Of a DNA stretch of 64,000 nt, positions 11,690 to 24,200 are shown piece by piece; position 1 is the first letter of the stretch; every line of letters begins with the position of its first letter. The position numbers were made by a program, and so were the translations under genes. The stretch spans positions 620,001 through 684,000 of the forward strand of contig JAQGEQ010000041.1 in NCBI GenBank assembly GCA_034620365.1, written 5' to 3'. Below the pieces are notes generated by a model that saw only the letters and a list, made by a program, of their open reading frames with translations, did not search any database and was not told the DNA's origin. This DNA is from Pegea sp. RAD2-039. Lineage: Eukaryota > Chordata > Thaliacea > Salpida > Salpidae.

Positions 11690-12412
11690 TTAGTGGACCT
11701 CGAACTTTGTATTTGAAATCAGTTGGTTGTTCCTTATGATTTCGGTTAAACGCTTCTTTTAGAAAACGCTTATTTTCTAAGCGATCATCTTCACACATAT
11801 CATGTGCTACTCTAATGCGCTCGAATTCTTTCTCAAGCTTTAGCTTATACAGCTTGGCACGAAACTTGCGTTTGTACCAATTTTCCTGAAAGGATACTGA
11901 TATGAAAGTCTTTGAGAGCACATTTGATTAAAAAACTCACTCTCATCATCTTTATCAGCCTCAGAGAGATTAAATATGATGACATTGTTTTCTCTGTCCT
12001 CACGGTCTACAGTGAGTTTTTGTGCGTGTTGGTGACCTTCTTGACAAGAAGCTGCACCCTGTTAGCATTTTTGTCAGAACCGGGATCACCGACCACCGAG
12101 GCCCATGTGACTTGTTTCTTTGTAGAGGCAATCAGTTCATCCATTGATTTTGAGAAACTAGATACTTTCTTATCAATCTTGGCAACATTTTTGGCAATTC
12201 CGATTTAAGTTGTACTAATTCAGCAGATACAGATTTGCTGATGTCTGATAATAGGTTTTCATCAGAATTGGTTGAGGGAGCTGTTGTGTCCATGGTTCTA
12301 CATTTAATGCAAAACCACTTAAATCCCATTTGCTTCATCTGGTTTTTATCAAACATATCATAAGTTTTCTTGCTAATATCACTACAGGTGAGATGAAAGC
12401 AAGAGAGACATT
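11690..12412 (-). pseudogene. LINE ORF1: zinc-finger / RRM-like RNA-binding protein, broken and 5'-truncated
   Basis: The minus strand from about 12,410 shows a CLSCFHLTC ... FCIKC pattern, a PHD/RING-like cysteine-histidine finger. It is followed by a Ser/Lys-rich stretch and, after a frameshift, by RENNVIIFNLSE with a nearby acidic segment. That arrangement resembles the RRM-like part of CR1-type ORF1 proteins. The methionine-led frame that appears to begin at 12,488 starts in flanking DNA shared with the other spacers, so it is not the native start. Lys/Arg-rich sequence at about 11,890-11,700 is the ORF1 C-terminus. Frameshifts show it is inactive. Confidence 0.65.
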
Positions 12413-13541
12413 TAATTATTCTCTTTTTTCGGAACTGTTTAGAAATGTAAAGTAATATGTTAATAAATTGAGATAAATTGAAATTCATTTTATGTTTATG
12501 TAAAACTTTATAGATGAAAACTAAACTGTTTTAGATTTATTATAAAAATAGATCACATCTTAAACTTTTTTAATTGAAATTTGAAACTATTTACAATTCA
12601 ACTTTGTTATGTTATCATCCAATGCTTGATGTATCAGCAAATATTTCAACATGATATAAAAATATTTTCTTTGTGATTATTTGTAAAAAGTAGAATTTTC
12701 AATGCTTGTATAAAACTGATTTCAAATTTAATTTTAAATACGGAATATTCTATAACAACAGGGCCTTAATGAATAAAGTAGCTTAATTTTTTTTTTCTAT
12801 TATAGTTGTTATTAATCAAGATTAAAGTGTTTAATGAATCACTATGAGCTAATTTAACAAATCAGAAAAAAACTAATTACTTTAAATTCTGTGTAAATTG
12901 GTAATTTATAAATAGCAGTTTATATTTAGTAAATATTTACATTCAACAGTGAGGGAAGAACATTAGATTAAAGTAAAGTTCCAAAATTTGTGAAACACAA
13001 ATATAATCTTTTTATTTCCATCTGAAGCACAAACTTTTAGTAAAGAACAATTGCAAAAAGTAATCTCTAAAGCTACAAAATGAATTACGAAAACTTTCCT
13101 TATGAAAGATAAGAAGTGTAATCAATAAAATGATTTTTTTTTCAAATATACAGAAAGGAGACATTTAATAGTAATTAACTAAAAACTCTATTTTTTGTAT
13201 ATAAAAAAAAAACTTTTTTTTATTTTTCCTAGGTTTATATCTTTTGCATCTGTTTTCTACTTTGAAGTCAGTTTTTTAAGTAAACAAGAATTATAATTCA
13301 GTTGTATTTTTTCAATAATATTTCCATCCGTATCTTGTTTCATCTTTTTATTAGTTTAAAATCAACAAGACTTTAACAGTTTAGATGAATATATTTGATA
13401 ATTACAATAACATATCACACTCTCTTAAACTGGTGAAATTATTTCCACGCTATAAAGAAATAAAAAGAACTTTGTTGACTATAATTGTTATCTGATTTTA
13501 AACAGAGTATTCTAATTGATCAAAGAAAACTAAAAAGCTGA
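12413..13541. other. 3' flank of MMP copy B, no gene
   Basis: AT-rich spacer. About 12,413-12,940 and 13,290-13,541 align with the 3' flank of copy E (about 35,845-36,659) rather than with those of A, C and D. Roughly 12,940-13,290 has no counterpart in the E flank, so one of the two has gained or lost about 330 bp. No reading frame or RNA gene was recognised. Confidence 0.55.
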
Positions 13542-16500
13542 TCAAGGTTGGTTGACATCTCTAATTGGAGCAGGACGAGCCAATCGTACAGTTTCTTCTC
13601 TACAGCCCAAGTAAGCATCGAGGTTATACACACCGCGTACATTGAACTTGTAGTTGTGCAGTAAGTAAACTCGATCACCACGGAAAAATACTGTATAACC
13701 TAAAATTATTTAATAAATTGTTAGATTACTTAACCTCTGCTTTATATTATCTAAATAATCAAAATCGTATTTTTCAGAAAATAAATTAACTTTTGTAAAA
13801 ATGAGATTATTCCAGTCCATTTAAAACTTAAAGTTGTAACAAAAATTTGAAAGCCTACGTTTAGTCAATGGATCTTCTATTGCAGCGTCAAAATCTGTGT
13901 AATCCATGTTCCAATTGACGATGTTCTTAGGATACCTCCCGTCCATTTGTTCCTTAAGTTCATTATATCTAAAACAAAAATAGTATATCAGTGAATATTC
14001 GCAGAAAAATTATTTTAACAACCTACAAGACAAGTTAACTTTTAATTAATCTAAGAAAATCATTTTCAAAACTTTACCTAAAGTATTGATCACCAGAGAA
14101 AAAGTAAGAATGTTTTCGTTGTTTTGAACGATACCAATTCACTGCCAGGTCTACTTTCAGAAGATTTTGTGGTAAGCCTAACGAACTGAGATACTTTGGA
14201 TAGCCAGCCTTCAGGTGATAACTATCAAAGATCCAATAACGTTGACCTAGATTTAATAAATTTTAAACAAATTTACTTCATTTTACTAATTGAGTTTAGT
14301 TAACCAAAAAACTTTTTAATTTAATAAAAGAGACTTTAAAAGAACTTTTGCTATTTTTGTAAATGTTTTCACCTTTGAAGAGAATTACAGCATCATCTTG
14401 TGGCCTCTTATATGCTGCGTCTACAGTTTGTGGACCACCTGGCCACTGATCGGTGATCACATATGGACCACGACGTACAGCTTTGTTCCGGGAATTTATT
14501 CTCCAGAAATAATACCCCTGTTTGGAGATAAATTTATCAACTTTTGTTTCAAATATTTAATACTTTTAAATTGTCGTATTTAATAACTTTTTATATCAAA
14601 TGTAGAAATTTACAAACCTTGAAAACGTAAATTTCGGGATTAAAAAGTAGTACTGCATCAACAGATGTTAAGTCACAGACATCATCACTACTAACAGTAT
14701 TTGATCTAGTTGTAGCTGTTAAAAAGCACACAATAGTTTAAGAATAAGTCAAACTAATCTAACTAATAATAATCATTATGTCTTTTCATTAAACTATTCC
14801 ATCTTAACTCTTAACAAACTACTGAATTATAAAAAACATGTATTTATACTATCTCTCACTAGCTAGTGTTGTTGTTTTTCCTCTGTTTGTTATTGTTGTA
14901 GTGCGTGTTGGTGCTGTCGTAGTTGTACTTAAATCTGTATTATCTTCACCACATCTTTCAAGCTCTAATGGAGGAAGAGCAGATTTCCTTTCTCCATATA
15001 AACTTCTTGCTCCATTTATGTCGTCTTGTGGTAACTCAAAGTTTTCGACATAAGAGTAACTATGAAAAATAGTTTAATCATAATTACAGTTAACGATGCA
15101 AGTTATCACCGTGTTTTGTTTCAAAGATTATCTGCACTTACGTAGGGTACATCAAGGCAGATTTCGATGTTGAATGATCTAAGCCAATAGTATGACCAAA
15201 TTCATGGGCAGCAACAAGCAATAAACTGTATCCGTCATTTTTACAAAAGCCCCACTCTCCATCAGTGTCGTAGTTAGCAGTTTTTGAACACCATGTACGT
15301 CCGTCATTACGACCAACAATAGTACATGCCTCATAAGTATCACCATTGAAAATGAAAGGGAAATGACAGGGTTTATCTTCACCATCACTGCTTCCACCGT
15401 GAGTGGCACTTTCTAAATAAGTATATACGATTTACTTGTAAAATGAAGTTAATAATATTGGCTGCAAATAGTTAAAAAAAACTGAAAGTAAATATATATT
15501 TAATTGAATTTTGCAAGATTTAAATTAATTTAAAACAAAAGTAGACTAGTCATAAGAATTTTTCACCTCTATCTGGACAGAAAGCCCATTGACCGTCGTC
15601 ATCATAGTTTGAGGTTGTTGCACACCATCTGTAGTTGTCACTTCGTCCATTTTTTGTACAATGATCATAAGTTTCACCAAGAAAAACAAAAGGAAAAATG
15701 CAAGGTGCTCCTGCAGCGTTTCCACCGTAAGTGAAGAGCGCTGAAAACAGTTTCTGTTAGCAGATTAACAGTTTTGATTAACAGAAAAGTAGTCTGAAAC
15801 TATTTAGACAATCAAAATAATTGTTTTCAAATCACAAAGCAATCAAACCAATATTTCAGTTTTATTTTTATCATGGAATTTTATTTATGATTCAAAACTC
15901 ACTTTCACTCGCGCAAAGTCCATACTTGCGATCTACGTCATAATTACTGGTCGTACCACACCATTCATGCTTCTCGAAGCCTGGATGCTCATTGTTAGTA
16001 ATGCATCTGCTATATTCTTTTCCATTGTACACAAAAGGGAAATGACAGCCAGCACCATTAGAGTTTCCTTGATAAGTCTGCCCAACTGAAATTTTAAACA
16101 ATAGTACTTTGTAGTTTCAAAACAAATTTTCTAAATATTAAATTGTAGTTCATCTTTTTTTGGTTAGTTATTCCCAATTTGCAAGAAGCAATAAACTAAA
16201 GAAAGTCGGAAACCTTTTCCTTTTCCAAGAGTCCAAAACTCGTCATCATCAAAATGAGCATCACCATTAATATCGTAATCACCAGCAGACCAAGCATGAG
16301 CAAGCAGGCCATTTTCGCCGTCAAATGGATAACCACAGCCATGTTCCTCTAATGAATAAAACAGTTATTCTGAGTAATGATACTTTAAAAACATTAGAAA
16401 ATTAAATTACTGTAGCCAAAGCCGATCATCATCTCTGCAGGTTCATCAGGGCCTTTTTCAACAAAAGTTATTTCTGCAGCTTGCTCCCAAAATCGCAAGG

Positions 16501-17555
16501 CTTGTTTCATGATGTTTCTAGTTTTACATGGGCTCATATCGGGACTGTAATTGACGATTCTATAAAGAGTAAATTGGTTTGGAATTAATTTTCACTTTTA
16601 GAAGTTGGTGTTCTAAAGTTTAATAGTTAATATCTCACTTGTATCCAACAGGCATTGTTTTAAATTTCGCTTTATCTTCAAATAGCTTATAGTTAGCTGG
16701 GCCGTCTTTGACCCCGCATCGTGGCTGAGTCATCAATTCAACTGTCTTGTCATCTAACTCACCTAGCATAAACATATCAGTTAGTTTCATAATCGATATA
16801 TAAAGTTGAACAGAACTAATCTATTCTAAATACCAATGAATTAGAAATAATAAAATGTCGTAGTAATAATAAAGTCAATTCAAACCTGTAGGTTCTAATC
16901 CATAATTTGTTTGAATTTGTTTCACTAAACTTTTTTGATTAAACAATCCTTTGGTTTTATCTTTAATGTCCGTAAACTGCCTGATAAAGTTCTAGAAGAC
17001 AAACTTAAATTTTATTTTTTACTTTGTAACTTTATGAACCACCAAAATTATAGGTGAAGAATCAAACCAAGAAAAATATTCACTTACCAAAGTGATATTT
17101 AAACGTTCATTCAGATTCAATTCATGAATTGATCTTTGATGTCCATTCAATTGTGGGTTAGGTGGTGTATCTTTAAATTTAGGAAATCCGGATGACACAA
17201 AGGTGTTAGATGGTTTATTTATATTTCCACTAAGCTGATTCCAATTCCCCGAATTAACATTCGATCTTTCATGAATGTACCTAACTCTTGTAATTTCAGA
17301 AGAGTTTCTTTTATTTAAAGCATCATGTCCATGACTATTTAAGGAAATAGGCGTCGGTTTTTGTTTTTGGTTGCCTCCCATAGCACTTGGTCCTCTGCGG
17401 TATATCTGATTAGTCCAGAGCTTTTGAGAACTGATGTCATCCAGAGTCCAGCTACCGTGAGGGACATATCTTTGGCTTTCTCTGCTTTTTGCTGCTAGAG
17501 TTGTTTCTTTAAAGATGGTAATACTTAAGACAAGAAAGACCAGATAACATCTCAT
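13542..17555 (-). CDS. MMP: MMP copy B: gelatinase-type matrix metalloproteinase, mosaic of two subtypes
   Basis: Secreted zinc endopeptidase with propeptide, catalytic domain, three FN2 modules and hemopexin domain. The 14 exons are 17555-17088, 16991-16886, 16762-16639, 16559-16411, 16348-16214, 16085-15903, 15740-15567, 15412-15142, 15059-14860, 14715-14618, 14517-14373, 14246-14078, 13968-13859 and 13699-13542. They sum to 2,490 nt, or 829 residues, in frame. The cysteine switch PRCGVKDG and [12 protein letters not shown] are intact. Exon 5 retains the longer metal loop, with [15 protein letters not shown]. The N-terminal exons match copies C and D, but exons 11-14 match copy E: the last exon ends in a [14 protein letters not shown] tail instead of the [12 protein letters not shown] tail of A, C and D. 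The gene thus looks like a product of unequal crossing-over or gene conversion near intron 10. As in all copies, the usual HGD of the structural zinc site is HGC. Confidence 0.9.
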
Positions 17556-17719
17556 CTTGAACTTTCCCAGTAAAATTTACAAACCTTAACAATTTTTCGC
17601 TAAAATTATCAGTCTACAAAAAATTTCTGTTAAATAAATACTATTTTAATATTTCATTCCTGAGTTTCCTGGCTTCTAACAGCTTTGAATACTCGGATTA
17701 ATGAAAACTAATTTTCTAT

Positions 17720-18050
17720 CATCAGACACAAAGCTGATTGTTACAAAGATTTACTGAACTTTGTGAGCCAAAGCAGTCGAAAGAAGCATATTGACAACCA
17801 TACACCTTCATAACTTTGATTATATTATGAACGAGTCCCCGAATGTTCCTAATCAATAGTTCTGGTGTTCAGTAACACGACACTACGACTTGCTACATTG
17901 GCCTGAAGGTCAACCGATAGTAGATTTTCTATCTACATTTACTTCTATAGCCTTCTTCCAAAGCAACCACAGGGTAGTTGCGGCGTATCACAGCGCAGAA
18001 TACCTGGATGATGAGGTGGGGATCAAACCCACTGCGATGGATTAGCAGCC
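17720..18050 (-). mobile_element. Probable tRNA-derived SINE remnant, unit B
   Basis: Duplicate of the block described upstream of copy A, at the matching place, with the same serine-tRNA-like segment on the minus strand. It was carried along by the segmental duplication and not inserted independently. Confidence 0.42.
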
Positions 18051-19032
18051 AATACTTCTTTTTCATTTTGCTGATGATTACTGCTTATCGTAACAATTAC
18101 TGTAACAAAGATTCTGTCCTTTTTTATAAAGCAAAAGCTAGTATAAGTTTCAGACAAAAAATACTGTCAAATTACTCTAATCAAATAAAAATTTTATTAT
18201 CAAGTCACTTTGAAAAAAAGCTATAAAACATCTTTAAGTAATTCAATCTAAGAATTTCAAATAGAAACTGAAAATCAGATCTAATTTCAATACTTGTAGT
18301 CAAGATGTTTGGCATTCAGCAAACTTCACAACCTAGAAACCTAAGAGGATTGTAACTTAACTATATGAAACTGAGCAATCTAATTTCATCAGCAAAAACT
18401 CCAAACAATTCATGAAGCTAAAACTTCAATGTAATTTGATGAAATAAGTCGTAGTAGATTGCTTCCAAATCAAGATAATGATTTCTGTTTTTTGAATCAG
18501 AATATATAAGCTAAAAATTCTTTCTAGTAAACATTCAAAAGATTAAATTAGATTTCAAAATTATTTATAGCAGCTAATATTTATGAAAGCTATACATGAG
18601 ACTGTCTAGTTTATATGAAATAACTGAAATTTTTATAAACATTTATTCCTATCAAGAATTTATTTTAGACATATCGTGTATGTTATTTAAAAAATCTTGA
18701 TTTATAGAAGATTAAATAAAAAATGAAATTTTTTACAACATGTGTTTAACAAACTTGTATGGATTACTGTCAAAAGTTTTAAACGATTTTGTTAAAGATG
18801 TTATAAAAATAATGATGGAATAAGTTTTAGTCTAACACAATTTTTAAACAATTTCTTTCAAATATTAGAAGTCAGTTCTAAAATAAGAAATTACTGAAAT
18901 ACGATTAAATATTTATTAAATGTTTCCAGACTGTATATAATTTCTGAATATTCTTTAAATATAAAACTTTTATTATTCTTTAAAAAAAGAATTCTATATT
19001 TGGCAAGTTGCTTTATCTAAGCTTTGAGTAAT

Positions 19033-19125
19033 GCCCAAAAAAGGTATCTTCACTTATTTGGTTACTTTCATTTCCAAAAAAGGTATCTTGACTTATTTGG
19101 TTAATTTCATTTCCAAAAAAGGTAT
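19033..19125. repeat. 39-bp minisatellite, 2 full copies (unit B)
   Basis: Same 39-bp unit as in the A-B spacer, two full copies and a partial one. Confidence 0.9.
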
Positions 19126-19554
19126 TAAACTGTTTCCAGTTACTATGTATATAACACAAATCAACTGACCCTATGAATGCTAAATTTTGCTTATAATTTG
19201 TCTTTTACTTTAGATTTATTATTATTTTTAAATATTTGGATAAAAGTTTGATAACTTATAAATAAGATTATAGTGTTTTACAATCGTATAAAGAATCTTT
19301 TATAGGCAATGTACTTTTACTTAATAAAAATGTCCTTTTCTCACATAGTTTAACTTAACGAAAAGTGAAACATTATCATTCATTTATTCCATAATTGTGT
19401 GAAGCATTTCTTTAAAATATTTAACAACAAAAAGGTTTGTTAATTAGGTATGATTAATCAGTGTCGTTTGCATGATTCACCTTTAGGGTCTAGGATAGTC
19501 AAAAATTATCTATCAAAACTAAACTTACCATCTACAGATATTGTATCCGCAAAA

Positions 19555-19950
19555 ATTTATTGTACGCAAGCAAAATTTGGACTTTGTCAAAGACCAACTT
19601 AATCAACACCTTTCACTTTCGTGATCTTCGTCGCATATCATATTTAACGTGGCAGCAAAAGATCTTAAACAAGGAAGTCTTAAAGCGCACTGGTCTGACA
19701 ACAATGTACAGCGTGCTAAATCAAGTAAAGGCTTCGCTGGCTCGGACACGTCCATCGGATGGCTGACGGACGGATCCTAAAGGATCTGTAGCATGGGGAG
19801 CTATCAAATGGTAAACGCAACATCGGCCATCCCTGTCTCCCTTTTAAAGAGTGCGATATGCAATCGCTTATTATCAATACCAGAAATTTGCAATTCCAAA
19901 CTGCAAGTTGCTCCAATTGGCGCTCTCTATTTCATAAATCATTGAAAGAG
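19555..19950 (+). pseudogene. LINE reverse-transcriptase C-terminal relic (unit B)
   Basis: Duplicate of the A-B relic. One frame gives YASKIWTLSKTN and then INTFHFRDLRRISYLTWQQK, the segment that in intact LINE proteins follows the reverse transcriptase. A shifted frame gives the GHVHRMADGRI signature. Stops and frameshifts are present. Confidence 0.82.
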
Positions 19951-21296
19951 GGAGAATAAAAACCATTTTTGAAGAAACAAATGAAACCCTAAATGCTTTT
20001 TATTCCATCATTATATCAAATCCCTCATTATAATTAAATTCATTAAACAATTTAATGAAAATGCTTTGAAATATGTGTCAGAATGATGATATCCAAATAG
20101 ATATATTTGAATTTTGATCATAATATTTGGAAAGTACGCATTTTCTGTACATCAAATATTAATACAAGAGATATTCATATTCAACTCTTAATTTGGAAAT
20201 AGTTTAATATTATTTTTAGTTAAAAATCATTTTTCAGAGTTTATTTATTTACTCTTTCTTTGGAACTGCCTTGGAAAGTTAAGTAATAATTTGATAAATT
20301 GAGAAAGAATGAATTTGATTTTATGATTATTTAAAAATTTATATAAATAAAAACTAAATTGTTTTGAATTTGTTATAAAAATAGATCACATCTGAAACTT
20401 TTTTAATTGAAATTTGAAACTATTTACAATTCAACTTTGTTATGTTATCATCCAATGCTTGATGTATCAGCAAATATTTCAAAATGATATAAAAATATTT
20501 TCTTTGTGATTATTTGTAAAAAGTATAACTTTCAATGCTTGTATAAAACTGATTTCAAATTCAATTTAAAATACAGAATATTCTATAACAACAGAGCCTC
20601 AATGAATAAAGTAGCTCAATTTTCTTTTCTATTATAGTTGTTTTTGAAAAAGATTAAAGTGTTTAATAAATCACTCTGAAATACTTGAGAAAGAAGAAAA
20701 TTAATCACAGTTATCAATATCTAATCTTTTTGTATCACTTTAATGATGGCTATTATGCTTAATTCCTTAACTATTTTCAAGTTTGGAACAAATGTAAAAA
20801 TTGTTGTCTAATACATTCAATAAATCAGTTAGCTATCATTTTAGAGTGTAAATTTACATTTGCAGAAAAAGATCAAACAAACAATTTTTTGACATATTTG
20901 AATTTTTATTAGCAGCCCTGAGTCTTAGATATTGCCTGTTTACAAACTTAAAAGACTTTCTTTTAATCTAAATTAGTAGATTTAGTGTTGAGTGATAGTT
21001 TCTAATAATAAATGATTACAATTTTCCAGTCAATTGCTTAATTTTGCGTTTAAATTCTAAAACTAAAATCTGTTGACTTCATGAAAAAGATATGGATCAT
21101 TAACTTAAAATGACTTATATTGAAGATAAGACTCATTAAAGAATTCAGCTTTTTAAGAAATTGTGAGTTTATTAAGATAAACTGAAGTAGAAATAAAACG
21201 AATTAGCTGACTGAAACTATAATCTGAGAGAAAGAAAGAAAATTCGTTGCAAAATACACCAAATATTTGATTTATATTAAGGCTTGAAGAAATAAG

Positions 21297-24200
21297 TTAG
21301 GGCTGGTCGAAATTTGAATTGTCTGCTGTAAAACTACATTTAAAGTATTCAGAAAGACTGTAGACATCATCTATCCTTAACTTGTAGTTGTGCAGTAAGT
21401 GAACTTTGTCTCCACGGAAAAGCAAAGTATAACCTAAAACGAATTATTGAACAAATAAATTATTAAAATACTTAACCTCTGCTTTATATTATCTAAATAA
21501 CCATAATCGTACTTTTCACAAAATAAATTAATTTTTATAAAAATGGGATTATTCTAGTGCATTTAAAACTTTAAGTTGTAACAAAGTATTTGAAAGCTTA
21601 CGTTTAGTGTATGGATCTTCTATTGCAGCGTCAAAATCTGTGTAATTCATGATCCAACTTTCAAAAGTTCTTGGATAGCCTCGATCTATTCGCTTTTTAA
21701 TTTCATTATATCTAAAATAATTGTTATTAATACAATGAATAATTGTAAATAATTACTTTAATAACTTACAAGACAAGTAACCTTTCGATTAATTAAAAAT
21801 TAACTTTTTCAAAACTTTACCTGAAGTATTGGTCACCAGAGAAAAAGAGGGAACGTTTTCGTTGTTTTGAACGATACCAATTCACTGCCAGGTCTACTTT
21901 CGGAAGATTTTGTGGTAAGCCTAACGAACTGAGATACTTTGGATAGCCAGCCTTCAGTTCAAATTTATCAAAGATCCAATAACGTTGTCCTAGGTTCAAT
22001 AAATTTTGACCAAATTTACTTCGATTTACTAATTTAGCATGGTAACCAAAAAACATTTTTAATTTAATAAAGTAGACTTTAAAAAAACTTTTGCTATTTT
22101 TGTAAATAATTTTCACCTTGAAACAAAATTATAGCATCATCTTGTGGTCTCTTATATGCTGCGTCTACAGTTCTTGGACCACCTGACCACTGATCGGTGA
22201 TTACATATGGACCACGACGTATAGCTCTGTTCATGGTAGTTATTTTCCAGAAATAATACCCCTGTTTGGAAATAAATTTTTCAACTTTTGTTTCAAGTAT
22301 TTAATACTTTTAAATTGTCGTATTTAATAACTTTTTATATCAAATGTAGAAATTTACAAACCTTGAAAACGTAAATCTCGGGATTAAAAAGTAGTACTGC
22401 ATCAACAGATGTTAAGACACAGACATCATCACTACTAACAGTATTTGATCTAGTTGTAGCTGTTAAAAAACACACAATAGTTTAAGAATAAGTCAAACTA
22501 ATCTAACTAAGAATAATCATTATGTCTTTTCATTAAACTATTCCATCTTAATTCTTAACAAACTACTGAATTATAAAAAACATGTATTTATACTATCTCT
22601 TACTAGCTAGTGTTGTTGTTTTTCTTCTGATTAATGTTGTTGTAGTACGTGTTGGTGCTGTCGTAGTTGTACTTAAATCTGTATTATCTTCACCACATCT
22701 TTCAAGCTCTAATGGAGGAAGAGCAGATTTCCTTTCTCCATATAACCTTCTCGCTCCATTTATGTCGTCTTGTGGTAACTCAAAGTTTTCGACATAAGAG
22801 TAACTATGAAAAATATTTTAATTATAATTACAGTTAACGATGCAAGTTATCACCGTGTTTTGCTTCAAAGATTATCTGCACTTACGTAGGGTACATCAAG
22901 GCAGATGCTGATGTTGAATGATCTAAGCCAATAGTATGTCCGAATTCATGGGCAGCAACAAGCAATAAACTGTATCCGTCATTTTTACAAAAGCCCCACT
23001 CTCCATCAGTGTCGTAGTTAGCAGTTTTTGAACACCATGTACGTCCGTCATTACGACCAACAATAGTACATGCCTCATAAGTATCACCATTGAAAATGAA
23101 AGGGAAATGACAGGGTTTATCTTCACCATCACTGCTTCCACCGTGAGTGGCACTTTCTAAATAAGTATATACGATTTAATATTGGCTGCAAATAGTTAAC
23201 AAAAATGAAAGTAGATATACATTTAATTGAATTTTGCAAGATTTAAATTAATTTTAAATCAAAGTAGACTAGTCATTAGATTTTTTCACCTCTATCTGGA
23301 CAGAAAGCCCATTGACCGTCGTCATCATAGTTTGAGGTTGTTGCACACCATCTGTAGTTGTCACTTCGTCCATTTTCTGTACAATGATCATAAGTTTCAC
23401 CAAGAAAAACAAAAGGAAAAATGCAAGGTGCTCCCGCAGCGTTTCCACCGTAAGTGAAGAGCGCTGAAAACAGTTTCTGTTAGCAGATTAACAGTTTTGA
23501 TTAACAGAAAAGTAGTCTGAAACTATTCAGACTATCAAAATATTCGTTTTCCAATCACAAAGCAATCAAACCAATATTTCAGTTTTATTTTTATCATGGA
23601 ATTTTATTTATGATTCAAAACTCACTTTCACTCGCGCAAAGTCCATACTTGCGATCTACGTCATAATTACTGGTCGTACCACACCATTCATGCTTCTCGA
23701 AGCCTGGATGCTCATTGTTAGTAATGCATCTGCTATATTCTTTTCCATTGTACACAAAAGGGAAATGACAGCCAGCACCATTAGAGTTTCCTTGATAAGT
23801 CTGCCCAACTGAAATTTTAAACAATAGTACTTTGTAGTTTCAAAACAAATTTTCTAAATATTAAATTGTAGTTCATCTTTTTTTGGTTAGTTATTCCCAA
23901 TTTGCAAGAAGCAATAAACTAAAGAAAGTCGGAAACCTTTTCCTTTTCCAAGAGTCCAAAACTCGTCATCATCAAAATGAGCATCACCAGCACCCCAAGC
24001 ATGAGCAAGCACGCCATTTTCGCCGTCAAATGGATAACCACAGCCATGTTCCTCTAATGAATAAAACAGTTATGCTGAGTAATGATACTTTAAAAACATC
24101 ACAAAATTAAATTACTGTAGCCAAAGCCGATCATCATCTCTGCAGGTTCATCAGGGCCTTTTTCAACAAAAGTTATTTCTGCAGCTTGCTCCCAAAATCG

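Larger units (their letters stand above)
8453..12412 (-). mobile_element. CR1-like non-LTR retrotransposon, 5'-truncated and degenerate
   Basis: Full extent of a LINE inserted only in the A-B spacer. Its 3' end is a short ATTT-type microsatellite at about 8,451-8,475, as is usual for CR1/L2-like elements. The 5' end falls inside an ORF1-type zinc-finger frame at about 12,412. Bordering sequence joins up exactly as the uninterrupted sites near 20,240-20,270, 27,985-28,015 and 35,825-35,855, which fixes both edges to within about 10 bp. Target-site duplications are too AT-rich and short to call. The coding content is described in the two entries below. Confidence 0.87.
17556..21296. other. Spacer B-C, no protein gene
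   Basis: It contains the SINE-like block (about 17,720-18,050), the 39-bp minisatellite, the LINE tail relic and AT-rich sequence shared with the other spacers. The intact, LINE-free insertion site homologous to the A-B spacer lies at about 20,240-20,270. From about 20,710 the sequence is the class I 3' flank also seen left of A and D. Confidence 0.6.
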
